A stretch of 64,000 nt of DNA from Rusavskia elegans (GCA_011316305.1 SAUG01000035.1:528294-592293); one strand, 5' to 3'. Positions 1-10,877 are shown, counted from the first letter of the stretch. Translations and numbers: made by a program. The notes: generated by a model not told the origin, from the letters alone.

Positions 1-86
1 TGTATAGAACCGTGTCTGTGTTAGGGATCGGAATGCGTTGTTCATTTCCCCGCAGCGTGGATTCTGATAGAGAAAGTCTGCCTCAG

Positions 87-266
87 TTAGGTGTCTTCGT
101 CTAGGTGGGGAAAGAACTTCTCGTACTCGTTGGTAATCGTCAAGCCCCGTTCTGGATTCGCAGCTGCCTGATTGATCGCGGTCGGAATACGCACAACTGC
201 AGGAACAGCTATCACAGAACTAGCGAAAGCAATGATGAAAGCGCAGAAGAAATTGCAGGCTCGCAT
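87..266 (-). CDS. Possible small secreted protein (59 aa)
   Basis: Short ORF with an N-terminal hydrophobic stretch (about residues 4-20, CNFFCAFIIAFASSVIAVPA) that looks like a signal peptide ending in an A-x-A-type site. A polar, acidic tail ending H-L-D-E-D-T follows. No domain is recognised and there is a single Cys pair, both inside the hydrophobic segment. The start used here is the ATG at 266; an in-frame ATG 30 bases upstream also exists. It could equally be the last exon of a gene lying further upstream on the minus strand, or chance. Confidence is low because length and composition alone support it. Confidence 0.3.
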   Translation of the reverse strand: MRACNFFCAFIIAFASSVIAVPAVVRIPTAINQAAANPERGLTITNEYEKFFPHLDEDT

Positions 267-296
267 CCTAGCCTTGGTTTGACGTTCAAAGATCAA

Positions 297-1165
297 ACAG
301 CCTCACAAAACGATGACTTTGGGGTCCGTGGGCTTTTATTCTTATGCAGATAGTAGCAGGCTACATCTCCGGTTTCGTATCGCCAGAATGTTCCCAAACC
401 GCGCAGTAGTAGGCAAGAGCGCGTCATGGAGGTATCACGTCGGCAATCTTAGTGGTCAGTAGAAGCGACAGCCGACAGCTCGAGGGAAAAGGGTAAATGT
501 CAAACAACGAAGCGGCGGATGTAGCTTCTCTTCCGCGTAGGTGGGTTTCCTCGACCTCCTTAGACCACAAGACCCTCGAGATAAGAGCGATATGCAGCGT
601 AGATCCTTGTAGGTCAACATAAAAGAAATCGCATCCGGAGAAGAAGAAGAAATTTCCAGGTTAACGTTGGGGCTCTCTGGAACCATCCGATAAGTCTGAC
701 TGTTGTGTATCTTCAGAGTTATTGCTCTGGACTCCCCCACCCTGGTGAAAGGATATGAATCTTTCCCGCACAATTTGGAATTTCCCAAGGATGTCATCCA
801 AACCGGTAGTTTAGCACTGTATCCGTCCATCGTGCACGGTGAGTGCAAAGTGGTCCTAGAGTAGAATGCTCCTGATTTCCTGTCTTTCTATCCTCCCGTG
901 ATCTAGGTGGCTGACGTTTAGAAACCGCCGGCTTGGATATCTACCCGCGCTCGTGATAGCTCCTCCGCATTAGTTTTCACGCTCAACCGGACTCTCGCTG
1001 CTGGAGGTCACAGATTGGGACAGTCATTAATAAGCTTTCTCAGGGTCTCAGTTTGAATTGCGGAATTCAACCAAAGAGGTCCCAGTACTGGTTCGGCAGA
1101 GATCTTAGATCCAGTGCCCTATTAGCAGCAGTTGAATGAATCCAATCCAGATCTGTGAGCCAGTC
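297..1165. other. Intergenic stretch
   Basis: No convincing gene. A minus-strand open frame at 456-848 (130 codons) has no domain, signal peptide or coding-like composition, and I regard it as chance. Confidence 0.4.
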
Positions 1166-2239
1166 TCAACGCATCGCCGTTTCTCTCGTGCTCTGGAGAA
1201 TCCTCTGCAATGCATTGGCAGCTCCGGAGTCCCTTCTGGAGACCTGAAGGGAACGGGAATCATCTCTTCGAGAAGTCCGGAGCCAAGCCAGAAGTTGCTT
1301 CACGTTGGACGCACGGGTCTCTGAAACATTGACTTGATCTGGAACAGAACTTGATTGCGTATGCGAAGCGACGACTGAGGTCGCTGTGACTGGAGAACTC
1401 AGCAAATCGCCGTGACTGACCGTGGGGCTTGCAAGAGAAAGACGAGCGACTCTGGACCGTGTCGACCTGGATCCATCTACCACGTCCTCGTGGGTTGAAG
1501 AGGCCTCCTCCACAGGGTCTAGGCGAGAGACGGCCACCTCATTGCCACTCTCCTGCATACTTGTGATAGAAAAGTCGCTCTGCGGTGGCATATGGCTACC
1601 ATACTCGTCTGCCATACTCATCTTGCTTCGACCGCAAATCTCCGCGATCTTGTCGATGGAGAGTGCCACGTCAGAGTCAATAGAGGCCAAGATATCCTGG
1701 AACGAAAAGCTCTCCAAGGGGGGCATCTCGGAAGTTTGGTAGCCACGAGATCGCTTTGTGGACCTCATCTTTGATCGTTTGGGCTTACTTGGATATGGGG
1801 CGTGTTGAGAGTACTCCTTCACAAGTACTGGCTGAGTGCTCGCGACAGGTTCGGAGTCTGAAACCTTGGATCCTCTGCTGGATGGAGAGTCCTGCCCGTT
1901 TAATCGGCAAAGCGCTGCTTCGTGGGCACGATTTCGTGCGATCAATTCACTATGGCCCGCCAAGCGTGGGACATGGGATTGGGCAGAAGAGGGGACGTCC
2001 AGCAATTCGACCGGATACTTTGAAGTCGAAGGACCAGATCGAAGTTCCCTCGAGGGGATCGAAGCTTCACCAGACAGCGGTAGTTGAGTAGGAGCACGCT
2101 TACGTAGGCGGTTGGTGTGAGCAGGGACGTCATGCAGGCCGTCTGCAGAAGCGGGCGACGCTGCTGCAGGCTGTTGCTGTTCAAGCTGATCTTTTGCCAT
2201 GAGTGAAGACCGAGAGCGAGCGCTGCGTTTGTCTTGCAT
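1166..2239 (-). CDS. Conserved fungal hypothetical protein (357 aa)
   Basis: Single-exon ORF. Most of the protein is Ser/Arg-rich and low in complexity, consistent with disorder and a nuclear location. One ordered block stands out at about residues 175-220, with pattern S-F-S-F-Q-D-I-L-A-S-I-D followed by D-K-I-A-E-I-C-G-R-S and A-D-E-Y-G-S-H-M-P-P. I believe this block recurs in uncharacterised Pezizomycotina proteins, but I cannot name a family. A second short helical stretch, A-L-Q-R-I-L, lies close to the C-terminus. The ATG at 2239 is used; an in-frame Met 13 residues later is an alternative. Function unknown. Confidence 0.65.
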   Translation of the reverse strand: MQDKRSARSRSSLMAKDQLEQQQPAAASPASADGLHDVPAHTNRLRKRAPTQLPLSGEASIPSRELRSGPSTSKYPVELLDVPSSAQSHVPRLAGHSELIARNRAHEAALCRLNGQDSPSSRGSKVSDSEPVASTQPVLVKEYSQHAPYPSKPKRSKMRSTKRSRGYQTSEMPPLESFSFQDILASIDSDVALSIDKIAEICGRSKMSMADEYGSHMPPQSDFSITSMQESGNEVAVSRLDPVEEASSTHEDVVDGSRSTRSRVARLSLASPTVSHGDLLSSPVTATSVVASHTQSSSVPDQVNVSETRASNVKQLLAWLRTSRRDDSRSLQVSRRDSGAANALQRILQSTRETAMR

Positions 2240-2851
2240 GAATTCGAAACAGCAGGTTGCAGGCGAAGGGGCAGCGGGATGGAGACAGCGTGTAGAACCA
2301 GTGGGTAACGTAGGCGGGGTGATGGAACGGATGGCTGCACCAATGCGCTGGCAATCGCTCTAGATGTTCGATTGACTTCGAGTTGTTGGCTACGAGCCAA
2401 TCAACGAGGCAGCATCATGCGAGAAGTCAAAATCTCGTCGCAACAGCACTCGCCGTACCGTGCGCTTTGCAAAACGGACAAGCAATTGCCGTGAAGATCC
2501 CTGTTGGGCGGACAGCAAAGAATCTTCAAGCTACCCAGATCACATGCTGACCATTATTGCTGAGTGTCGACGATTATTGAAGTCCGGATGGTCGAGATGA
2601 TTCTGATCTTGGAATTCGGTGGCTGGGGGCGGCGGCAAAGATCCTTTGGGCGCGTGGGCGCTTCAGCCATCGCCAAACAACCTCTCTCGGAAAAGGACGG
2701 ATACATCTTGATGAGATAAGCGAGGACTTTGAGTGTAAGGTAGTGTTGGGGCGCGAGGGGCGTAACCAAGATGATGCTGGCCTCCTCATGATTACCTTAC
2801 TATTAAGCCTGAGGCTAGGAGTCCTGAAGGTCACTGGCAAACTCTAATTAA
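2240..2851. other. Intergenic stretch
   Basis: It separates the 3' end of the DUF952 gene from the 5' end of the hypothetical gene on the same strand. I see only short overlapping frames with no protein-like character. Confidence 0.4.
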
Positions 2852-3259
2852 TTAATCCAATAGCCATCCCTCGTCCGCCAGACCTTGGAGACTTTCATCC
2901 CAACTACTGACCATCTCAACCTTCCTTGCCTCCACCACCTTACTCCCCTTCACTTCACCATCGTAAAGGTGCGCAAACAGTGTTCTGTCGCTCCCAGCTT
3001 CCTCCCACTTGACATTTCCGTCGTGCTCGAGATCCGCGTAGTCAATCTTTACAACCCAAACGCTGCCATGCTCGGATCCGCCAAAGAAGCGATTCAAGAC
3101 ATATGGGACCTGCGCGCTGGTCGAGAAATGGATGAACCCTGAGTCGATGTCCAGGGAAGTTTGAGGGAGAGTGGCAGATGAAGGTAGTGGAATTGGTAGC
3201 ACGATACTAGAAGGGAGGATCTTGTATAGAAATCTGGGGGGCTTCGGCGGGGTCGCCAT
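2852..3259 (-). CDS. DUF952 family protein (135 aa)
   Basis: Small protein matching the DUF952 pattern (PF06108). An N-terminal Y-K-I-L segment is followed by D-S-G-F-I-H-F-S-T and Q-V-P-Y-V-L-N-R-F-F, then V-W-V-V-K-I-D-Y, and an F-A-H-L-Y-D-G near the C-terminal third. The family is about 100-120 residues long and its biochemical role is not settled. The I-H-F-S and H-L-Y elements are its most conserved part. I chose the ATG at 3259 because the family domain begins just after it. The frame stays open upstream to 3742, but that extension has no protein-like character unless it encodes a targeting peptide. Confidence 0.8.
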   Translation of the reverse strand: MATPPKPPRFLYKILPSSIVLPIPLPSSATLPQTSLDIDSGFIHFSTSAQVPYVLNRFFGGSEHGSVWVVKIDYADLEHDGNVKWEEAGSDRTLFAHLYDGEVKGSKVVEARKVEMVSSWDESLQGLADEGWLLD

Positions 3260-4599
3260 TGAGCTAAGTGTACGTGCCGAGGAAAACTGCCGTGATAAAC
3301 TCCGCACAATGTCCCTGGATGTGAGAGTGCGCGGTGAGATGCAATAGTGTGCCAGGCCAGGTGGAGGAAGGTGGAGGAAGGTGGAGGATTGTGGGTTGGT
3401 TCTAGTTGCGCTCGGTATGTGCGGTACGGAGTAGGTCTCAAGGGCACCAAGCGCTGACTGTGATACATTGACCTGCTTCGCACATAGCCTACATCTCGGG
3501 GAAGTCGTCCTGCAGTAGTTCTCTGCCGTCTCCCGCAGTCGGACTTGTCGACTCGCATCACCAGCCCCAGCAATTTTCTTGCCAAGTGGCGAAAAAGCTC
3601 TGATTAGGCTTAGCTCAGAGCTCCCGCAGCCGAAGTCTTCCCGATTACATAAACCACCAAGCCACCCAAGCGCAGACAGATTTCCTCCAGACAGATCTCC
3701 TCCAGGCCTTTCTCCTGCTACAGTCTCGCAGCTACGAGTCATAGTGTTAGAATTCCGTCACGGGTTGGCAACTACCACAGAGTGTTTTTTGTGGATCGCA
3801 ACAAGGTTTCAGTAGACTCGAGGAGCAGAAGATTCGGTCATCTCTATCCTTTCTCGAAAAGGTTCTCTCACACTCCCCCACGGTCTTTTCTCTGGCTAGC
3901 GAATCTAATACCTTAGAGCTTCACGCTCTTTGCCAACTTTCTTTGCGCACACATACTCCTGATACAACCACAATTTCAGTCACGGGTACATCCAACCTGT
4001 CCAAACAATTCCGATACGCTACAGCGTGACAACTGTGTCTGTCACCAAGCCCACGCCCGTTCACGCAGGTAGTGCACCTTTCGACCAGATATTGAGCGGC
4101 ATTCTCTAGCTGGTGCATATATAATGGGGTCGTTAACGCATTCTTGGGTGCCGATATTCCCTTGGGAGCACTCGAGGCAATTTCGTTTCGTAATCGTCAT
4201 CCAAAGCTAACATCCTGTCTTGGTGGATAGTACTGTAACTGTCTCCGCTTAGAGAACCGTATGTATAGGGGCGTTGGAATGCATGTGGGTGGCTTTGACG
4301 GTCGTTCGCGTATCTCGGGTCTCACAGGAGTTTCGGTGTAGGTAACATCTCCCCCTCTGTCCCAATCTATGACGTCGCATCTCATAAACATATTTATACG
4401 GACTCAACCTTCTTGCCTCCATTTGCTTTATTCTTGCATGTCTATTGACCTCGCAGAACTACACTCACACTCTTTGACGGTCCTCCTACGGCATATCCAG
4501 GTACATGATTTTCCAACATCACTGGATGGCGCTGATCTTTTCGTAGGTCGCAGAATATCTCCATTCCTTCCCTTACTGCGCAACGGTAGATCTACCACA
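3260..4599. other. Intergenic stretch
   Basis: Upstream DNA of the DUF952 gene and of the plus-strand gene starting at 4600. A 9-bp direct repeat (ggtggagga type) lies near 3360-3390. No gene recognised. Confidence 0.4.
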
Positions 4600-5121
4600 A
4601 TGGCATCCTACGGCGATCTCACACAGCTACCAGCCGTGAGGGAATATTTCTCAGCTAAAATTTACTGTTACCAAGCATCAATGGTCACCTTTTGTTTCCG
4701 GAAAGTTTCGAAGATTCCTTTCGGTCCCATGACGCTCGGCCTACTCATTGATCAACAACTGTCGGACACGGAAAAGGAAGTCTGGGTTGGATTGCAGAAA
4801 CTCTTCAAGCACATGTGTGCAGAGCATCAGAGGATCCATGCCGAACCCTTGCTTTCCAAAGACTGGAGGCAAGATGATGTAAAGATCTTCGAGATGTGGT
4901 CCCGCTTCCGCCTACAGCCTCGCGCTGGACAGCCCTTGAAGAAGCTGGGATATGCAGCTTGGGACGATGGTCACTTCTTCGAGTCGGATTATCAGGAACA
5001 GATCGACAGTGTATTGTGCAAGATCCAAGACTTCAGTCTTCTTACTGGGATCCAGGAGGTCATAAAAAAGGCGTCTGCGATATATGGACCCAACATCGAA
5101 GTCTCTGGAGGATTAGAGTGA
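4600..5121 (+). CDS. Orphan hypothetical protein (173 aa)
   Basis: Intact reading frame with helix-rich, globular composition (many aromatic residues and Asp/Glu/Lys, no low complexity). It starts M-A-S-Y-G-D-L-T and ends V-S-G-G-L-E. No signal peptide, membrane segment or family is recognised. The frame remains open upstream to 4369, with further Met codons, but that extension looks non-coding; the ATG at 4600 follows an ACCACA context. It lies directly upstream of the family A array, though I see no clear sequence relation to that family. Confidence 0.55.
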   Translation: MASYGDLTQLPAVREYFSAKIYCYQASMVTFCFRKVSKIPFGPMTLGLLIDQQLSDTEKEVWVGLQKLFKHMCAEHQRIHAEPLLSKDWRQDDVKIFEMWSRFRLQPRAGQPLKKLGYAAWDDGHFFESDYQEQIDSVLCKIQDFSLLTGIQEVIKKASAIYGPNIEVSGGLE

Positions 5122-5817
5122 TTACCCAAGTCATCAGAGCTGGAATATCTTGTTTGGATGTATCGCGTGGAACCTTTTGGACCGTCGCTCACACATGTCT
5201 TGGAAATAGGTGACTTGATTTTATCCAGGTGAAGCTGTCCAAACCATTATTGGGAGAAATAATTCAGCAAATCTTTTGGGCTGAATGAATGTCTACTTGC
5301 GACCCTATGTTTGATCGTAGTTGACATCTATTGCTCTCTAGAAATTGGAAGGCCGTCGTGGCTCCAGTATCTACAGAGCATCACCTTCAGCCTTACCTTT
5401 GGGTTTAGAGAAAAGAAAGTGGGCATAGCTTTGACCCCGAAAAGCACCCCTCAATCGAGGCACAAACCTGACCGGAAGAAATACACTATGATTGGTTGTT
5501 GCGAAACGGAATTCGATCCTTGAACAGGTAGTAGAGCAGGGTTGGCCCTATGAAAGCATGACCCCGTGACCCCTGCCAGACTGCGGTTCCCGAAGATGAA
5601 GATGCTCCGTTTTCGACGACTGTCATGCCACTGCTCAGCCCTTTCGGCAAGACTGAATTAGGCATAGTATTGAACTTTTCTCAGGGATCGTTACTGGACA
5701 GGCCGTTACATGTACTTTATACTTGCAGTCCGGAGCCCGCCCTTGACTCTGTTCTCCCTAGCATTCCCTGGCAATTGGCCTTCACTTTGAGGCACACATT
5801 TCATCAGCGAAGACATC
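5122..5817. other. Upstream region of the first family A gene
   Basis: Non-coding. It contains copy 1 of the box shared by the family A promoters (about 5408-5450). Confidence 0.5.
5408..5450 (+). promoter_or_regulatory. Family A upstream box, copy 1
   Basis: The pattern is GAGAAAA-x-AAAGTGGGCAT followed by TTGACCCCGAAAA. Three similar boxes precede other family A genes. This one ends about 370 bp before the A1 start codon (410 bp from box start to ATG). Conservation in otherwise divergent intergenic DNA suggests either a shared regulatory site or the residue of tandem duplication. Confidence 0.5.
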
Positions 5818-6619
5818 ATGCCAACAATACAATCGCTGAAGAATGCGTTGAAGGGTAAAGCACGAAAGTCCCAGGAGCCTGCTGACGAATCGTCCGACAA
5901 TTATCCCGACTGGGTTACCACCAACGAGCCAGAACCTCCAGGCAAGTCGCCGATATCCCTCGACGAGGCTGCAGTAGAATATGTCATGTACCTCAAGCCA
6001 CTCTACAGCGACGTTAGCTTCGACGACTTGACTTCGAATCTCAATCGTCTGCACAACAAGAACTTCAGACCAGAAGATATTGAAGCATATTACATATATG
6101 AGTGCAAAGCGATGATATCGCAAAAAAAGTCACGCAACGCAGGCATTCATCAACCATCACCCCCAAACATGATGGAGCTTGACGGCCCACTCCTTTGGTT
6201 GAAGGATACAGCCTTCAACAGTGAAGAGAATTATCTTCATTATAATCGGCCGATAATCACTCTTGCCGGACACCGGAGCAAGTACGAAGCCGCGTTGGCG
6301 GTCCTCAAAAAGTCCAGCTCGTAAGTTTATTCCTTACATATAACAGTTAGCATGTACTAATTCTCGCTGACCTCTTTGCAGATCAGATGCTGCTGTTTCC
6401 CTACCTGAGCGACCGGCTGATGTCGAGCGCTTATCGAAGCCAGGGCCTGTTGCCGTTGAGGACTTACGTGACCTCAGGCCTTTGGACTTGGAGCGGATCT
6501 ACGAGATGAGAGAAGACACGAGGGCCAATGCTGCCCTACTGGAGGCAGGAAAGTTGGGGTGGTCTAGTGGATTGAGGAGTGGGGTAAACAGTCCGTCAGG
6601 CACGCTGGGCTATCGTTAG
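5818..6619 (+). CDS. Family A member A1 (246 aa, two exons)
   Basis: Exons 5818-6320 and 6382-6619. The 61-bp intron has donor GTAAGT, branch-like CTAAT/CTGAC and acceptor TTTGCAG, and it splits a Ser codon. The protein begins M-P-T-I-Q-S-L-K with a basic, Lys-rich leader. The family domain follows at about residues 58-95: Y-V-M-Y-L-K-P-L-Y-S-D-V-S-F-D-D-L. It reads as three helices and may be a helix-turn-helix fold (inference). The second exon carries a second conserved motif, V-E-R-L-S-K-P-G-P then D-L-R-D-L-R-P-x-x-L-E-R-I-Y-x-x-R-E. No transmembrane segment. Closest to A2 by eye. The family is unknown to me. Confidence 0.72.
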
Positions 6620-7419
6620 GCACGATAACGAGAGACAGCCGGCAAGTTCTTCGAACTGAGACCGCAGAAAGTCTGCGAGGACCAGGTATTGGGTCAGCTC
6701 ACGATTGCATTCGAACTTTCACTCCGTTTCATGGGTAATCTTGTTCGTTGGTATGAGAATTCATCGAGAATAGGCAGACTAAGGAAAGACACCGACGCAA
6801 GAGAGTGCAGCGGTTTGGACGTATCTTAGGATTCACGAAAAGCTACGTATAAAGCTTTCAAGCTCCATTTTTTACTCTTGAGTAATGACTCAGTTCAGAA
6901 GGTATTTCGAGAGTAATTTTCGACATGCTGTTCTGTTATGGAGAGTATCATTTTGGTCGTCACGCGAATACGGACGATTTGACGGAACTTTCTGTGTGTA
7001 CGTGCAAAGCGAATATGAGATACCACCTACAGCCCTCTCCTCGAATTTTGGAGAAAAAGGTGGGCATGGCCTTGACCCCCAAAACCGCCCGCCTACGGTC
7101 AGATCTCGATTGGAACGCACATGATTAGAACTACGCCAGAGGGTACACAACAGGGGTAGGTGGGTCTCTTCGTTTTGAAAGCCACATTTGGAGTTCGGAA
7201 GATGACCATACTTTGTTACCAACGACTTCCATACCAGTTCTCGGTCTAATGCAGTCGACTGACCTAGGTATAGTATTGTACTCACATCAAACTTGGTTAC
7301 AGGTAAAGTGGCTATATCAGTCTGATTGAGTCCGCCTAAGCTACTTCTTCCTTCCACTCTAAAAGCGTATTTTGGGAGATGAGGCTTTCAAACCAAGGCA
7401 CCTCGAGCAAGGGAGCATC
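6620..7419. other. Spacer between A1 and A2
   Basis: Non-coding apart from the second upstream box. Frames on both strands near 6890-7357 are short and look like chance. Confidence 0.45.
7051..7090 (+). promoter_or_regulatory. Family A upstream box, copy 2
   Basis: The pattern is GAGAAAAAGGTGGGCATGGC then CTTGACCCCCAAAACCGCC. It starts 369 bp before the A2 start codon and closely resembles copies 1 and 3. Confidence 0.5.
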
Positions 7420-8172
7420 ATGCCATCAATGAAGTCAATTACCAGTGCCTGGAAGGGCAAGTCAAAAAAGTCGGAGAAGTTGTCTACCACAGATTCGAAG
7501 CCTGAGGACAATAGCCCTCAAATACGAATATCTACCAGAACCTTCATGCAAGTCCCGGGTCGGAGTCGACTCGAACACAACTCGATATCTTTTGTACCTC
7601 AAATTATTCTACACTGATACAACCCTGGAAGACCTGACCGCCACACTCTGTCATTGGCACGGGACCGACTTCACCATGGAAGAAGTCTCGGCATTCTTTA
7701 CGAGATATTACAATTCCGGCATGCTGCTCTGCGAGGCCCACAAAGTGACTCCCAAGCTGCCCTTTACCGACGTGCCATCCAACGCCGCATACCTGTTCTT
7801 GAGCTCTGCCATCTTTGTTGGAGACGAGACAGATGATAACTACAACAAGCCAATAGAATCACTGGCCAAATTCAGGATGATGTATGAGACTGCCATGGGG
7901 AAGCTTGGAAAGCCTACATCGTATGTTCTCCCACTGAGTCAAGTAACGGTTACACTTGCATTGCGCTGATCTTGATTAGGTCGCATATGGACAACATCTT
8001 TAAAAAGGATCGACTCGGAGATGTTGAGCGCCTATCGAAGCCAGGACCCATCGATATCATGGGGCTACGTGACCTGTGTCCCACGTATCTCAAACGGATT
8101 TACGCTGCCAGGGAGAAGATGCGGGACCAACAGAACGGCAAGGGTTTAAAGGAAGCGTTCGACAAGATGTAA
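7420..8172 (+). pseudogene. Family A member A2, frame broken once
   Basis: Exons 7420-7920 and 7980-8172. The 59-bp intron (GTATGT...GATTAG) sits at the same place and phase as in A1. The leader M-P-S-M-K-S-I-T matches A1. The reading frame then has to move by +1 between about 7500 and 7535 to reach the conserved Y-L-L-Y-L-K-L-F-Y-T-D-T-T-L-E-D-L block. The C-run at 7515-7517 is the likeliest place, because beyond it the residues align with A1 without gaps. The rest is open, including V-E-R-L-S-K-P-G-P and R-I-Y-A-A-R-E in exon 2. Either this is a recent pseudogene or the run carries a sequencing error. A shorter product could start at a Met in the second frame at 7445. Confidence 0.65.
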
Positions 8173-8626
8173 GACTACTGCATCCGACGGCCGGCTAGGA
8201 CGATGGCTGGATGGCGGAATAGGCATGCTCCTAGGGACAACTAGCAAGTCAGAGCCGATGAAAGGGTCAAAGATTGGCGGATACAGAGGATTTAGAGGGA
8301 TCTTTTCGTTGGATCTTGCTTCGGCATTTTGGACTCCTTTAATCATAGTGGGTATTCGTGGATGATGGCCAGACAAATTTAAGGCGCAGAAGCAAGGAGG
8401 CAGCGAGGTATCAATAGAAATGGGCGTATCCAAGTAGATACATAAGAAGCTATCCTCTCCTTTTCCTAAAAGACATCCCATGCCATGTGAATCATAAACA
8501 AGTGCCCTCTAACCCAGTGCTAAGGGAGCGGAGATTGGGGAGTCAGAAGGAAATCCAACCCCCCCCCCCCCGGGTTGTGTCGAAGCGAACACGACACTCA
8601 ACCCACAGGATCATCACCAAAATCCA

Positions 8627-8665
8627 GAGAAAAAAGTGGGCATGGCATTGACCCTGAAAACCGCC
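8627..8665 (+). promoter_or_regulatory. Family A upstream box, copy 3
   Basis: The pattern is GAGAAAAAAGTGGGCATGGC then ATTGACCCTGAAAACCGCC. It starts 424 bp before the A3 start codon. Confidence 0.5.
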
Positions 8666-8724
8666 TCCCACTCAAAGCTGGAAAGGGCACATCTCGAGTC
8701 AAAGCGCCTTTCCAGCGAAACAGA

Positions 8725-8830
8725 AAGTCGAATCGAAGTGAGAGGAGCCAATGGTAGGAGTCGTATAAGCTTTGTATAGAACTAAAATCGGTAGCGTGCA
8801 TTAGCGTGTTTCTTGAGTCAGGGAACTGGC
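8725..8830 (+). repeat. 106-bp upstream repeat, copy 1
   Basis: It matches 10506-10611 at 101 of 106 positions by hand alignment. Four of the five differences are transitions. It includes a CCAAT box (GAGCCAATGG). The transition bias fits light RIP on duplicated DNA. Confidence 0.8.
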
Positions 8831-9050
8831 CACCCCGGTAAAATCGCCGTCATAGGTTCCAGTTGACCTGTGGCTGGATCCTTGTCTGCATGGTGAGAGG
8901 TTCGTGTGGGTTGAGATTGCGTTAGCGTGAGGTCGCTGGATGGGTGGATTATGTATAGAAAGGTGTTCGCTGCTTGAGTTGTGCTCAACATCCCAACGAC
9001 CCTCACTCCGCAGTAGGAGGAACTCTTCAGGCTTTATTACGAACCCGACC

Positions 9051-9733
9051 ATGGCAACTCCCTTCGATGACGAGGAGGAAAAGGCACCTCTCTTCGACGA
9101 CGAGGAGACGAATTACATCGTGTCCCTCAAGTCATTCTACTCCGACATCGATTTCATTTCTTTGACCCGGTCCTTCAATCACTGGTACGATCACAGTCTC
9201 AAGCCCTTCGTCGTCGAATGGTTCTATAAAGGCATCATGAAAACGGCAAGGGTCCCCGTCAACACGCCGGTAAAGTGGTGGATTGAACGCAATATACAAC
9301 ATGAGGGAAGCCCAACCCCGGCTGCGCTCGCTGGCTCAATTCCGGATCATGCATGATCTCTTCGTTACGATGCATCAAGATACGATACCGTGAGTCACGC
9401 TTGATCTGGGAGAAAGTCGTCGCGCTGAAATAGAGCAGTGACAGGACCGTATTGCTTTACGAAGATACGAAAAGAGTTACTGTCCACCGTTTGACTTCGT
9501 CTGCCACGTGGTGCTATGAAGACATATGTAACTTGAGCCCTGTCGACCTGATGCGCATCTACAAAGCCAGGGGAAAGCGAGTGGCAGGCGAAATGAAATT
9601 GTTTACGAAGCAATTGGAGGATATGCATGTAGAGATAGAAGCTGATCTGGATCAGAAGGATCCAATGGAAAGGATACGACATTGTGACATGTTAAAGGCT
9701 GAGATCGAGAAGAACCATCCAAAGGAACAATGA
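9051..9733 (+). pseudogene. Family A member A3, frame broken once
   Basis: Exon 1 runs 9051-9389 and exon 2 runs 9439-9733 (or 9445-9733). The acceptor is a tandem CAG/CAG six bases apart and both keep the frame; the donor is GTGAGT. It begins M-A-T-P-F-D-D-E-E-E and carries the family block Y-I-V-S-L-K-S-F-Y-S-D-I-D-F-I-S-L with F-N-H-W-Y. Near 9311-9321 the frame must move by +1 to continue into the L-A-Q-F-R-I-M-H-D segment matched in A4 (L-A-R-Y-R-M-M-H-D). The C-run in AACCCCGG is the likely site. Exon 2 has N-L-S-P-V-D-L-M-R-I-Y-K-A-R and a Lys/Glu-rich coiled tail. A pseudogene or a homopolymer error is possible. Confidence 0.65.
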
Positions 9734-10454
9734 CGGTTGAGCTTGCAGTTCTGTACTTAGGAGATCCGGCCAAAATAGGCCCGGATTGATACATTAGGAC
9801 AATCTTTCTACCCAACATCCTAACTTCAATCTTGTTTCCCACAGTGGTTACAATAGATAACCTCGAGGCCGACGCAGTGCCTTGCTTAGGTGTGAGTTCT
9901 AGACCGGAAAATCTATTCCAACAACCCGAGCAAATCTATTAGCATACAAGAGAAAGAATCTGCGAGCTTATTCCTGCAATATTGACCGGGCAACACCAAT
10001 GCAGAGATCTGTGATCGATCTCCACCACCCGAACCACATGTCAAATCTCGCAGGGCTTTCATAGGAATTCAAGTGGGAACTATTTCCCAACTATTTCTAT
10101 CTTAGGCCCATAAAAATTGAACAATACCTGGCTAGTAGGAAGATACGCTCTTATGAACGAATGTATAGGTCTCAGAGTGGGAGAAGCCAACATCTATGAC
10201 TTCGAGAACCAGTAACCATCACAGTAATGGCGAGTGCAGACTCGGCGTCAGCTCTATTTCTGTCTAGGACATCACCAGAGGTCAATAGCTTTGAGGCGAA
10301 GCAATGGTGGTTGCGGCGACTGATCGATGTTCTGCAAGTCAGCTTTCAAAAGGCGCCATTGCATTATATTGAGATTCCAGTTAACCCTCGGAAAGTGCGA
10401 AGCAAAACGCAAGATGCTTGTTTGCCCAGAATGATCCTCTGGTGCTGTTGTCAT

Positions 10455-10496
10455 GAGAAATCACGGGGGGATCGGTTTGACCCTGAAAAGTCGTCC
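10455..10496 (+). promoter_or_regulatory. Family A upstream box, copy 4 (most diverged)
   Basis: GAGAAATCACGGGG then GTTTGACCCTGAAAAG. It starts 423 bp before the A4 start codon, almost the same distance as for A3. The first half has drifted and the GACCCTGAAAA half is kept. Confidence 0.45.
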
Positions 10497-10505
10497 TTCA
10501 ACGGG

Positions 10506-10611
10506 AAGTCGAATCGAGGTGAGAGGAGCCAATGGTAGGAGTCGTAGGAGCTTTGTATAGAACTAAAACCGGTAGCGTGCATTAGCGTGTTTCTCGAGTC
10601 AGGGAACTGGC
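10506..10611 (+). repeat. 106-bp upstream repeat, copy 2
   Basis: Partner of 8725-8830, including the CCAAT box. Confidence 0.8.
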
Positions 10612-10877
10612 TACGCATGCCGGCCGCAGACTCATACGGGCAAAAGCCAGGATGGATACTCCATGCATGACGGAAATGTCGCCAGAAGTTGCTGCCGTGA
10701 GTTGATGAGATCTCTATCCAGGTTTCGGAAGGTCCATGCAGATCGAGATCCATCTCACGTGAGGGGAACGGCTGGCTAGATTGTATAAAACGGGTTCGCA
10801 GCCCGCTTTGTTGTTCTAAGGATCATTTCTCACCCGCACAGCAGTTTTTGCGCCTGTCTACCACTACGAAGCCCAGT

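Larger units (their letters stand above)
8173..9050. other. Spacer between A2 and A3
   Basis: It contains a run of about 13 C near 8561-8573, upstream box copy 3, and the first copy of a 106-bp repeat (8725-8830) shared with the A4 upstream region. No gene seen. Confidence 0.5.
9734..10877. other. Spacer between A3 and A4
   Basis: Non-coding. It holds upstream box copy 4 and the second copy of the 106-bp repeat. A plus-strand frame at 10227-10538 overlaps the box and repeat and is probably chance. Confidence 0.5.
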
